DNA of 15,003 bases from DATARH01 sp036489765 (GCA_036489765.1 DASXFE010000080.1:1-15003), one strand, 5' to 3'; counted from the stretch's first letter, positions 6,661 to 13,975 are shown. Notes: generated by a model not told the origin, from the sequence alone. Translations and numbers: made by a program.

Positions 6661-7053
6661 TCAGCAGGGTTGTCTTCCGGCCTGACCCTCGACGCATTTG
6701 CCGCCCCCGTCCGGCTGCGTTGCGCAATAGCTGGGCGTCATGCACATGTGAGCGGGCGGGTTATCCCCTCCCCAAAATTCGCAACAGCAATCTTCGCCCG
6801 CCCTGTAAGTGCAGTATCGCGACGAGACGTGCGGACCGCCGGGGGTCTGGACTTCAACTATCGGGGAGGTCCGGTGTCGCCCGACCTGTCCGAGCGCTCG
6901 CAATTGCACGGCCAATGCCGTCTGAAAGAGATGCGGCGCCTTCACGGGTGCGGACATGCGCGGCTGGACGGTCAGCCTTTCTTGAGCGGGAACATTCGGT
7001 GCCAGCACTGCACCCAAGCTAACCACGGTCACTAGCAGAAGCACGGCTTTCAT
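6661..7053 (-). CDS. Small secreted Cys-rich protein (130 aa), unknown function
   Basis: Not recognised as any named family. The frame is open from 7149 but the ATG at 7053 is chosen because GGAGG lies 5 nt upstream and a signal peptide follows (MKAVLLLVTVVSLGAVLAP, cut near VPAQ). The mature N-terminal part (to about residue 75) has no Cys and is basic; the last 55 residues hold eight Cys, including three in a row (GEDCCCEFWGG), then HMCMT, SYCAT, GKCVE and a C-terminal Cys as the last residue. This looks like a disulfide-rich C-terminal domain on a flexible arm. It is convergent with the 6281-6526 gene and divergent from the kinase, sharing the kinase's 5' region. Confidence 0.73.
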   Translation of the reverse strand: MKAVLLLVTVVSLGAVLAPNVPAQERLTVQPRMSAPVKAPHLFQTALAVQLRALGQVGRHRTSPIVEVQTPGGPHVSSRYCTYRAGEDCCCEFWGGDNPPAHMCMTPSYCATQPDGGGKCVEGQAGRQPC

Positions 7054-7162
7054 GGCGTCCTCCGACCGTAAGGTTATGGTAAGGATAGGGCACCCGACGC
7101 CGGCTGTCGATGCGCCAGGTAAGCGTGACCCGGCGCAAAGCTGCCGCACGCTCGCGGATTTT

Positions 7163-7171
7163 TGCTATGGT
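7163..7171 (+). promoter_or_regulatory. Possible extended -10 promoter for the kinase gene
   Basis: TGCTATGGT fits an extended -10 (TG-N-TATGGT). A transcript starting about 7 nt later would have a leader of only about 20 nt before the ATG at 7198 and would exclude the upstream TTG at 7162. The pseudokinase gene has a comparable TGGTATAGA, though at a longer distance. No -35 was seen. Confidence 0.27.
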
Positions 7172-7197
7172 CGGATGGTTTGGTTCGGGCGATTCCC

Positions 7198-9156
7198 ATG
7201 CCCTCAGGCACGTTTGACAGTGATCAGGAGCGAACGGTCATCGCCAGTCGGCGCGACCGGGCGTCTTTGCGGCCGGGCGACAAGATCCTCAACGAGACCT
7301 ACGTCATTGAACGGCTTCTCGGCAAAGGGGGCATGGGCGAGGTCTACCAGGCCGAGCACATCGAGCTAGGCAGCAAGCGGGCGATCAAGATCGTCTCGCC
7401 GGAATTCTCGCAGGACGACCAATACGTCGGACTCTTTATCGAAGAGGCCCGCAAGCTGAGCCGCGTCAATAACGACGCGATCGTCCGTTATTACGAATTT
7501 TCTCGCGGCGAAAGCGGCGCGCGCTATCTGGTCATGGAGTATGTCGACGGCGAGTCGCTGGCCGACATCCTGAAAGAGCGGCGGCTGGAGCCGCACGAGG
7601 TGATCGAGCTTTTGCATCGCGTCGGCCAAGGGCTCGCCTCCGCCTACGCACAAGGCATCAAGGCCCACCGCGACATCTCGCCGGCCAATATCCTGCTGCC
7701 GGGCGGGCGGGTCGACCTGGCAAAGGTCATCGATTTCGGGATCGCGAAGTCCGCCGACCCGGCGGGCGGAACGCTGATCGGCAGCGATTTTGCCGGCAAG
7801 TTCTCCTTTGTCTCGCCCGAGCAAGCGGGGCTATACGGGGGCCAGGAAGAGGTCAACGAGAGATCGGACATCTACAGCCTGGGGCTGCTGCTCGCCGCGG
7901 CGGCGATCGGTTCCGGCGGACGGCTCGACATGGGGAGCGAGCCGGCCAGCGTGATCCGGGCGCGCCAGAGCGTCCCCGATCTGAGCCGCGTGCCGGCCGA
8001 GCTTCATCCCCTCTTGACCAGGATGCTGCAACCGCGCCCACAAGACCGGCCGGCATCGATGCGCGCGCTGGCGGTCGAGGCCGAGACGCTGCTCCAGGAC
8101 CGGCCAGCCGGAGGCTCGCGCTCCCCGGCGCATGGGGGAAAATGGCGATGGGCGTTGGTGGGCGGCATCACAGCCGCGGGGCTCGCGGCGGCCGCGACGT
8201 TTGTCCTGTGGCCGCGCCCGGAGCCCGTGCCGCCGCGCGTCGTCGAGAAATCGCACCAACCCGCGCCTCTCACGCCCGCCATCGCGATGTTGCCGGATCC
8301 CGCACGGCCGCACGCGGAAGAAAAACCGGTGGCGCCAGGGGGCGCGACGTTGACCCCCACGGTCGCGGTCGTGCCAAAGCCGGCTCCCCGACCGCCTCAT
8401 CCCACCGCGCCGGATACTCCGCCGCCTGAGGCGATCGTTGCACCGCCGCCTCCAGCCGTCGTCAAGCCTCTCGACCCGAGAGCCGAACTGACCGCCGCAA
8501 TGGCGCATCTCGACTGCGCCTCCCTGCGCACGACCGCGGGACCTGGCGGAAAAGACGTGATCGCGGGAACGGTATCGGTGGCCGCGGATCAGGCAAATCT
8601 GATCGCGATCGCGGCCCGGATGCCCGAGCCGGAGCGCCCGCGGCTCGACATCGAGATCGTGGCGCCGCCGGTGTGCGAGGTGCTCGCGCAATTTGGCGAC
8701 TGGCAGACCGCAGGAATCGCCGCGGCCGGAGGCGTCGAGATCCGCTTATCCGGCGGGGCCAAAACGCTGCACGAGAACGATCCCATCGCCGTCGACGTCA
8801 CATCAAAGCAGAACTCGCCGGTCAGCCTGCGGATCGACTATTTCACGCTCGGCGGACAGGTGCTCCACATGTGGCCGAACGCCGAGATGGCGACCGCAGC
8901 CGTGGCGGCAAGCGGCACCCAGGAATTTCTCAAAAGCGGGGCGAGGAACAAGGTGTGGCGCGTCGGCGGCGCGCCCTTCGGCGTGGAGCTGATCACTGTC
9001 GTCGCCACCCGGTCGCCGCTCGATTTCGGCCGTGAGCTGCCCCTGGTCGAGACCGCGAGCGACTATCTCGGCGAACTCAAGCGCGCGCTCCAGCGTGCGG
9101 GACCAGGCCCGCGTCCGCTCACCGCGAGCGTTCTCGTGCACACCGCCGAAAAATAG
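7198..9156 (+). CDS. Transmembrane Hanks-type Ser/Thr protein kinase with periplasmic DUF4384-like tail
   Basis: The 652-residue product has a complete kinase domain at about 34-300: glycine loop LGKGGMGEVY (41-50), ATP Lys64 (RAIKIV), helix-C Glu at 82/83 (FIEEARKL), catalytic HRDISPANILL (Asp159, Asn164), IDFG (Asp179), SPE (206-208) and SDIYSLG (Asp224). It should phosphorylate Ser/Thr in the cytoplasm. A membrane helix at about 318-338 is followed by a Pro-rich stalk (340-425) and a periplasmic part: a two-Cys domain (430-500, Cys440 and Cys493) and a DUF4384-like domain (510-650, LRIDYFTLGGQVLHMWPN). The tail probably senses envelope state or binds partners. The frame opens at a TTG at 7162; the ATG at 7198 is preferred because the pseudokinase starts with the same MP context, though its ribosome binding site is weak. 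The stop codon is one base from that of the convergent OmpA gene. Targets unknown. Confidence 0.92.
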   Translation: MPSGTFDSDQERTVIASRRDRASLRPGDKILNETYVIERLLGKGGMGEVYQAEHIELGSKRAIKIVSPEFSQDDQYVGLFIEEARKLSRVNNDAIVRYYEFSRGESGARYLVMEYVDGESLADILKERRLEPHEVIELLHRVGQGLASAYAQGIKAHRDISPANILLPGGRVDLAKVIDFGIAKSADPAGGTLIGSDFAGKFSFVSPEQAGLYGGQEEVNERSDIYSLGLLLAAAAIGSGGRLDMGSEPASVIRARQSVPDLSRVPAELHPLLTRMLQPRPQDRPASMRALAVEAETLLQDRPAGGSRSPAHGGKWRWALVGGITAAGLAAAATFVLWPRPEPVPPRVVEKSHQPAPLTPAIAMLPDPARPHAEEKPVAPGGATLTPTVAVVPKPAPRPPHPTAPDTPPPEAIVAPPPPAVVKPLDPRAELTAAMAHLDCASLRTTAGPGGKDVIAGTVSVAADQANLIAIAARMPEPERPRLDIEIVAPPVCEVLAQFGDWQTAGIAAAGGVEIRLSGGAKTLHENDPIAVDVTSKQNSPVSLRIDYFTLGGQVLHMWPNAEMATAAVAASGTQEFLKSGARNKVWRVGGAPFGVELITVVATRSPLDFGRELPLVETASDYLGELKRALQRAGPGPRPLTASVLVHTAEK

Positions 9157-9157
9157 C

Positions 9158-9775
9158 CTATCCCTCGGTATTGACCACGACGACGCGGCGGTTGAGGGCC
9201 GAATAGGGGCTGGTCCCCGGCACCGGCGCGGTCGAACCTTTGCCCACAGCCTGAAGACGGCCCTCGGCCACGCCCATCTCCTTGACGAGGTAATCCTTGA
9301 CCGCCTCGGCGCGGGCAGCGGACAGCTGTTCGTTGTAGCCTTGTTCGCCATAGGCGTCGGTGTGGCCCTCGATCACGAAATGAGCCTGGGCGGCCAGCTC
9401 ATGATTGAGCGCATTGCCGAGATTTTTCAGCGTGCCGATCGATCCGGCGGTGAGCTGTGCCGAGCCGAACTCGAATTGGATCGTGCGCAGCGTCGCGCTG
9501 GGGTGCGCATCGGCCGGTTGGCTCGCCACGACAGCCGCGGCCCGTCGTGCGTGTCCGACATGCGCGGGGGCTGGCCCGGTCGCCGCCGGAGCAATCGCCG
9601 GATTGGCCGGCGCCGGCGGCAAGTCCCCGAGGGTAGGCAACCCGCGGCTCTTCGGCATCAGCGACCGGCTGATGTCGCCCTCGCTGGGCGCTCCACTCTG
9701 CGCCAGCACGCCGCCCGCGCCGAGGAGAACCACCAAACCAAGCGCCGCTGAAATAACGTTCCGACCGACACCCAT
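9158..9775 (-). CDS. OmpA-family peptidoglycan-binding protein
   Basis: The 205-residue product has a signal peptide (1-25, cut at VLAQ), a Pro/Ala-rich spacer to about 92, and a C-terminal OmpA-like domain at 95-203. The domain shows FEFGSAQLTAGS, IEGHTDAYGEQGYNEQLSAA and ALNRRVVV; Asp140 and Arg155 match the pair that binds the diaminopimelate of the cell wall in OmpA proteins. There is no lipobox and no N-terminal beta-barrel, so it is a soluble periplasmic wall binder. The segment GDISRSLMPKSRG (33-45) occurs in OmpA-like proteins of this kind. The ATG has GGAGG 7 nt upstream. It lies 84 nt after the lipoprotein gene in the same direction, so it may be the last gene of the caspase operon, anchoring that complex to the wall. 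Family sure, role in the complex inferred. Confidence 0.9.
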   Translation of the reverse strand: MGVGRNVISAALGLVVLLGAGGVLAQSGAPSEGDISRSLMPKSRGLPTLGDLPPAPANPAIAPAATGPAPAHVGHARRAAAVVASQPADAHPSATLRTIQFEFGSAQLTAGSIGTLKNLGNALNHELAAQAHFVIEGHTDAYGEQGYNEQLSAARAEAVKDYLVKEMGVAEGRLQAVGKGSTAPVPGTSPYSALNRRVVVVNTEG

Positions 9776-9859
9776 AGCCCGCCTCCAGCCGCTCGACCGA
9801 GCATCTCGGACAGAAGATTTGATCGGTGGTGTTCGACCGAAAGGGGATCGGCCGCAAAT

Positions 9860-10681
9860 TTATTCGGGATGCTGCATTTCGCGGAGCAATTGAGGCCAGG
9901 AGGCTGCCCAGCAGCAGCCATGATCGAAGTGCGGCACAACGACGAGCCGCGCGTCGCTTCCCTTTCCCAGCCGGCGGAGAAAGGCCTGCGCGACGCCGGC
10001 CGGAACGACGTCGTCATCGGCGCCGGCAAAATGGACTTGCCGCAGCCTGTCGATCGCCGCCGCGTCGTCCGCCGGGTCGAGAGAGCCGGACAATGGGGCG
10101 AGCTGGCGAAGACGCGTCCACTCCTCAAGATCGAGGTCGGCGGCGACGGTGACCAGCAAAGCGACATCGTGGCGCCGCTCGGCAAGCAACGTCGCGAGGG
10201 CACCGCCTCCCGAATACCCGATCAGCGCCAGTTTCGTGCTGCCAGTGCGATGCAACACGTCATCGAGCAGTTGCTGGTAAATTGCCACGATCTCGGGCGA
10301 CAGGCGCTCGCTCGTCCACAACCGGGCGCCGCAGCCGGCGGACGTTGTGAACTGGCACGGCCGCGCCAGGTAGAGGACCGGCCGTGACCCGTCGCCGGCG
10401 GCCAGCCGCAACCCGACGGGGTCGGTCGGCGTCGGATCTGTCGACGGCTGCCACGGGTTGAGCCAGGCGCGCCCATCCCCCTCGAGGTAAACCGTCAAGA
10501 CCCCGCCCGGCGGGCCCGCTCGCTCGAAGCCCAGGATGGTCATCCCCCGCGCGTGCAGCCATCGCGGCACGAGACCACCCGCGCCGGCGATTGCCTGCGC
10601 CTCGCTCAAGCGTTGGTCGCGGCCACCGGCGCAACCTGCCAGCATCAACGCCAGCGCCACGCCGACTGCGAGCCTTGTCAC
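9860..10681 (-). CDS. Lipoprotein alpha/beta hydrolase
   Basis: The 273-residue product begins with a lipoprotein signal: a hydrophobic core and the lipobox LAGC (14-17), so it should be lipidated on Cys17. The body is an alpha/beta-hydrolase fold: VYLEGDGRAWLNPW (64-77, the oxyanion strand), nucleophile elbow IGYSGGGALA (154-163, Ser157), an acid in FAGADDDVVP (218-227, one of Asp222-224) and His254 in HFDHG. Cys109 and Cys117 could pair. Substrate unknown; an esterase, lipase or peptidase is possible. The GTG start overlaps the TGA of the caspase gene by 4 nt (GTGA), a sign of translational coupling, so the two are probably needed together. Asp at position 20 of the precursor is absent (next residue is Ala18), which by the usual rule would allow transport to the outer membrane. 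Confidence 0.86.
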   Translation of the reverse strand: MTRLAVGVALALMLAGCAGGRDQRLSEAQAIAGAGGLVPRWLHARGMTILGFERAGPPGGVLTVYLEGDGRAWLNPWQPSTDPTPTDPVGLRLAAGDGSRPVLYLARPCQFTTSAGCGARLWTSERLSPEIVAIYQQLLDDVLHRTGSTKLALIGYSGGGALATLLAERRHDVALLVTVAADLDLEEWTRLRQLAPLSGSLDPADDAAAIDRLRQVHFAGADDDVVPAGVAQAFLRRLGKGSDARLVVVPHFDHGCCWAASWPQLLREMQHPE

Positions 10682-12528
10682 TGCCCCGCGTGATGGACGA
10701 GGAAATTTTCGCCGCGGCTGTACGAGACCGGAACCTGCATCTGATGGATCAGCTGCTGGGTCAGCTCGGGCAGGGACGATGCCGAATAGGTCAGCACCTC
10801 GTCCGAGGTGATGCTGCCGTTATGCCTGGCATCGGCCTTCCCCCCCACCCCCTGGAGCACGACGTAGGTAAAGGCCCCGTGATGGAGTTGCGGAAACTCT
10901 TCGGCGTTCTGATCGCGGCGCGCCCCGGCGAGGATCGCGACCCCGGCGTCGCGGCCGAGTGAACGCAACAGCTTGCGGTCGATCGCGGTGGCCAGCGTAT
11001 CGATGCTCCCGCCCGACTTGCACGAGTCGATCAGCACCAGGACCCGCTGCGGGCCGACGCGGCTCAACATGTCGCGGAGAGCGGTTGCGCTGATCCCGGT
11101 GCGCTTGATGCCCTCTCGCGAAAAGACGAAATCGTGCGGGAGGAAATACCAGTCGCCGTCTTGGATCTCGCCATGCCCGGCCAGGTAGACGACGAGTACG
11201 TCGCCGGCCGGGGCGCTTTGCAGCTGGGTCAGGGCTCCGACGATCGCGGCACGCGTCGCGCCGGCGTCGACCAGGCGCGTGGACGCGACCCGCCCGAACG
11301 TTCCCTGAGATTCCGAGAACTGGCCCAGGATCGAATCGGCGTCGGCGACGCCATAATCGAGGTCGAGCCGGGAATCGCGATACTTGTTTATGCCCACGGC
11401 GAGAATCCGCAACGTCGGCAACGCCGCGGCCGCCCCCGTCGCGGTGACAGGCGCCCCGCCGGCGCCCGCAAGCTCGGTCGTCGCGTGCTCGCCCTCGATG
11501 TTGTTCGATCCGCTGACGACGGCCTCGAAGCGGTTGGCACCCGGGGCCAGCGGAACGCTATAGCTCCAGATCGTCGTCTTGGCCCCATTCTGGGTGGCCT
11601 GACTGGGGCCGCCGCGCCGATCGGCGGGAACCAACTTGCCGTTCTGGAACAGGCTGGCGGCCCCGACCCCGGCTCCCTGGTCGATCGCGGTGACGGTCAC
11701 CTCGGCCGTCGAGCCCTGACCCGGCTGCGCCGTCACGGTCACTTTCGGCGGCAAGGCGATGCCGCCAAATACCGGTGCCGGCGCCACCGCGACGAACCCG
11801 CTCGGCTCGCGAAAGTACCGGGCGACAAGCCCCGGCTCGAAATAGGGCGCGGAGAAATTGTCGATCGGAAGCTGAAGCTGGCTCGCCAGCCACTTGATGT
11901 CGTCGATGCCGGCGAGCGGCCCGTCGAACCGCCCCTGGCCGTCGACCGCGGCCCAGCCGGTCAAGGTCGAGATGATTTGCACCAGCAGCTTGCCCGACGC
12001 GAGATCGCGCATCCGCACGATCCCGTCGTTGCCGCCGGTGAAGATTCGACGGTGCTGGCTGTCCACGACGACAAACCGCGCGCTCCCCTGAGCGACGGGC
12101 GTGTCGACGAGGGTCGCGCCGCCTCGCGGATCGACCACCGTCAGGCGGTCGCCGGCGGGGCGCTCCGCCGCGATCTGCGCATTACCGCCGAGGCCGGCCT
12201 CGGCAAACGCCGCGGGGCTCATCGCGGCGGGTGCGGCGAGGCGGGCCTGCTGCACGCCGTTTTGCAAGTTCCAGACACGGATCGTGTGGTCGCTCGGCGC
12301 AATCGCCAGCAGCGACCCGTCAGCACTCAGCGCCAGCCCGGTGATCGCGCCCGCCGAGTTGCTGATCTGCATCTGGGGCTTAACGGCTTCGTGGATCTGG
12401 CTCTCGATCGCGCCAGTCGTCGCCTGCGTCTGCCCCTGGAGCAAGCCGGCCTGCGCGAACGCGACAGCAGGCATCGCCACGGTCGTAGCAACCGCCAGCA
12501 TCGAGCGCATCTTGCCGAAGATCGGCAT
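10678..12528 (-). CDS. Exported WD40-caspase (C14 family) protease
   Basis: The 616-residue product has a signal peptide (1-26, cut at AFAQ), a short WD40-like region (56-95, LALSADGSLLAIAPSDHTIRVW; and 145-190), a linker typical of WD40-caspase proteins (GWAAVDGQGRFDGPL, YFEPGLVARYF at 229-239), an Ig-like strand-rich domain (258-350), and a caspase-like p20 domain (370-600). The catalytic dyad is intact: His452 in YLAGHGEIQDG and Cys503 in LIDSCKSGG. Bacterial members usually cut after Arg or Lys. Only two WD-type repeats are recognisable, too few for a propeller by itself. GGAGG lies 7 nt before the ATG. It is the middle gene of a tight operon: 13 nt after the autotransporter gene and overlapping the lipoprotein gene by 4 nt. 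Periplasmic activity, in contrast to cytoplasmic defence caspases, is inferred from the signal peptide. Confidence 0.9.
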   Translation of the reverse strand: MPIFGKMRSMLAVATTVAMPAVAFAQAGLLQGQTQATTGAIESQIHEAVKPQMQISNSAGAITGLALSADGSLLAIAPSDHTIRVWNLQNGVQQARLAAPAAMSPAAFAEAGLGGNAQIAAERPAGDRLTVVDPRGGATLVDTPVAQGSARFVVVDSQHRRIFTGGNDGIVRMRDLASGKLLVQIISTLTGWAAVDGQGRFDGPLAGIDDIKWLASQLQLPIDNFSAPYFEPGLVARYFREPSGFVAVAPAPVFGGIALPPKVTVTAQPGQGSTAEVTVTAIDQGAGVGAASLFQNGKLVPADRRGGPSQATQNGAKTTIWSYSVPLAPGANRFEAVVSGSNNIEGEHATTELAGAGGAPVTATGAAAALPTLRILAVGINKYRDSRLDLDYGVADADSILGQFSESQGTFGRVASTRLVDAGATRAAIVGALTQLQSAPAGDVLVVYLAGHGEIQDGDWYFLPHDFVFSREGIKRTGISATALRDMLSRVGPQRVLVLIDSCKSGGSIDTLATAIDRKLLRSLGRDAGVAILAGARRDQNAEEFPQLHHGAFTYVVLQGVGGKADARHNGSITSDEVLTYSASSLPELTQQLIHQMQVPVSYSRGENFLVHHAGQ

Positions 12529-12541
12529 CGCCTGCCTCCGC

Positions 12542-13897
12542 CTAGAAAGTCCAGCGCAAATGCGCCCCGATCATATAATCCTGGGTGTGCGTCTTGATCT
12601 CGGTCGCCTGAAACAGAAGACCGCCGGAGAGCGTATCGCTCCACCGATAGCGCAGCCCGATGCCGGGCACGAGGGCCGCTCGGCTGGATTCGTCGATCGA
12701 GCGCGTCGTCTCATACTCGAACATCACCGGCACATACGCCTCGAGCTGCCCCATCGGATAGGCGGCTTCGCCCCCCAGCCGGATCGCGCCGTAGCGGATA
12801 TTGTTGCCCAACCCGATGCCCCCCAGCACCGAGGCCACGTTCCCGCCTTCCCACGAGTAGGTATACCCGGCGTATCCGGTCAGCTTGAACGGACCGTAAT
12901 CGGTGAACACGTTGAGGTCGCTCGTCCCGGTCAGGCGATCGCTGTGGTAGTTGCCGCTGGGAAGCGGCACGGGCGACGACAGCGAGTTGCTGAGCGACGT
13001 GTAATTGAACAGCGCATCGAGCGCCATGTGCGGGTTGATGATGTAGGACACGTACGGCCCGATCAGGGCGCCGTCCGCTTGATGCGAAACCGTGGACGGC
13101 TTCAGGCTGAGATCGGCGTGGGTATAACCGGCCGCAAACCCGACGATCCATTGCCGGTCGAGGATGTAGTCCATGCCGGCGAGGCCGACGACGCTCGCCC
13201 CGTTGTATCCGATGCCCGTGTCGTTCTCGAGGTACGACCCCGAGGCATTGCCCCACATCCCGAGCCGGGTGTCGGGAGATCCCGCCGACGCGCCGCCATA
13301 GGCGAAAGAGGACGGGTTCGAAGAGAAATCGGGCAGGACGACGGTGCCGCCCGGCGGGGTCGGCTCGTTGCCCGGAACCGTGCTGGCGGCCAGGCTTCGC
13401 GCGAGCGAACGCAGCCGGTCGGTAATCATGTAATTGACCGACGACGACTGGCTGCGGAGCTCGCCCTGCGTGCTGGCGGCGAGGCTTCGCCCGATGTTGG
13501 TCGCCAGCCCCGGGCTCGGCGCCAGGCTGCACGACGCGGTCCCGGGCGTCACCCTTGAGAAAACGATGGCGACGCCGGTGCAGGTCAGGGCGAGGTCGCT
13601 AGGCTCTACGCCGGTTAGCGAAAACGCGCCGCCGGGGCCCACGATTTCGTTGAGGGCGATCGTCTGTGTCGGGCCGCCCGCGGGGGTGAATGTCGCGACG
13701 ACGGGGCCGGACGCGCCCGCCAGTGTCGCCGTATACGTATCTCCCGCGGAGTCTTGCGCCGTCAGGGTCCCGCCGGCGATCGAGGTGGTGACGATCTGCT
13801 GGGCAAAGGCCGGCTTCGCCTGCCCGGCATAGCCGCCGATCAGGCAGAGAACCGCTGAAATTCGCAAAAAACTGCGGTGGAATTTATTCAGTTCCAT
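12542..13897 (-). CDS. Autotransporter-type outer-membrane beta-barrel protein with short passenger
   Basis: The 451-residue product has a long signal peptide (1-33, cut near AFAQ), a small Thr/Ser/Gly-rich region (34-135) with a possible Cys106-Cys123 disulfide, a polar helical segment carrying RSLAAST twice (137-143 and 167-173), and a C-terminal beta-barrel domain from about 205 to the end. The barrel shows alternating aromatic/hydrophobic strands (GMWGNASGSYLEND, WIVGFAAGYTHADLSL, YAGYTYSWEGG, GIGLRYRW) and ends in Phe (HLRWTF), the usual recognition signal for outer-membrane assembly. This matches the autotransporter beta-domain family. The passenger of about 170 residues has no recognisable enzyme. 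The start has GGGGA about 8 nt upstream. It is the first gene of the caspase operon, so it may be the surface component, a target, or the export partner of the caspase. Confidence 0.86.
   Translation of the reverse strand: MELNKFHRSFLRISAVLCLIGGYAGQAKPAFAQQIVTTSIAGGTLTAQDSAGDTYTATLAGASGPVVATFTPAGGPTQTIALNEIVGPGGAFSLTGVEPSDLALTCTGVAIVFSRVTPGTASCSLAPSPGLATNIGRSLAASTQGELRSQSSSVNYMITDRLRSLARSLAASTVPGNEPTPPGGTVVLPDFSSNPSSFAYGGASAGSPDTRLGMWGNASGSYLENDTGIGYNGASVVGLAGMDYILDRQWIVGFAAGYTHADLSLKPSTVSHQADGALIGPYVSYIINPHMALDALFNYTSLSNSLSSPVPLPSGNYHSDRLTGTSDLNVFTDYGPFKLTGYAGYTYSWEGGNVASVLGGIGLGNNIRYGAIRLGGEAAYPMGQLEAYVPVMFEYETTRSIDESSRAALVPGIGLRYRWSDTLSGGLLFQATEIKTHTQDYMIGAHLRWTF
13379..13490 (-). repeat. 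In-frame direct repeat encoding RSLAAST in the autotransporter gene
   Basis: A 22-nt stretch occurs at 13379-13400 and again at 13469-13490 with a single mismatch, 90 nt apart and in frame. Both copies encode RSLAAST in the stalk between the passenger and the barrel. It may be a duplication that has left a repeated helix segment. Confidence 0.6.
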
Positions 13898-13946
13898 CGC
13901 CTATTCCCCGCGTCAAGCGTACAAGTTACATGCGTTTCACCTATCG

Positions 13947-13975
13947 ATTTTACACCGCTGGTGACATTTCATAAA
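13947..13975 (-). promoter_or_regulatory. Possible promoter of the autotransporter-caspase-lipoprotein operon
   Basis: On the minus strand TTTATG (13970-13975) and TAAAAT (13947-13952) are 17 nt apart, about 50 nt before the ATG at 13897, in the most AT-rich patch nearby. The -10 matches 5 of 6 consensus bases, the -35 only 3 of 6. It would drive the whole operon down to at least 9860. Confidence 0.38.

Noticed and set aside
7162..7197. Upstream TTG start for the kinase
   Set aside because: The added 12 residues have no counterpart in the pseudokinase, and an extended -10-like sequence overlaps the TTG.
10678..12528. Caspase as part of an anti-phage defence system (CRISPR-caspase, gasdermin or CBASS type)
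   Set aside because: No gasdermin, nuclease, cyclase or Cas gene is nearby, and the caspase carries a signal peptide, placing it outside the cytoplasm.
11134..13558. Two plus-strand open frames of about 485 codons opposite the caspase and autotransporter genes
   Set aside because: Composition is low in hydrophobic core residues and rich in Arg/Gly/Ala; no motif; both lie opposite well-supported genes.
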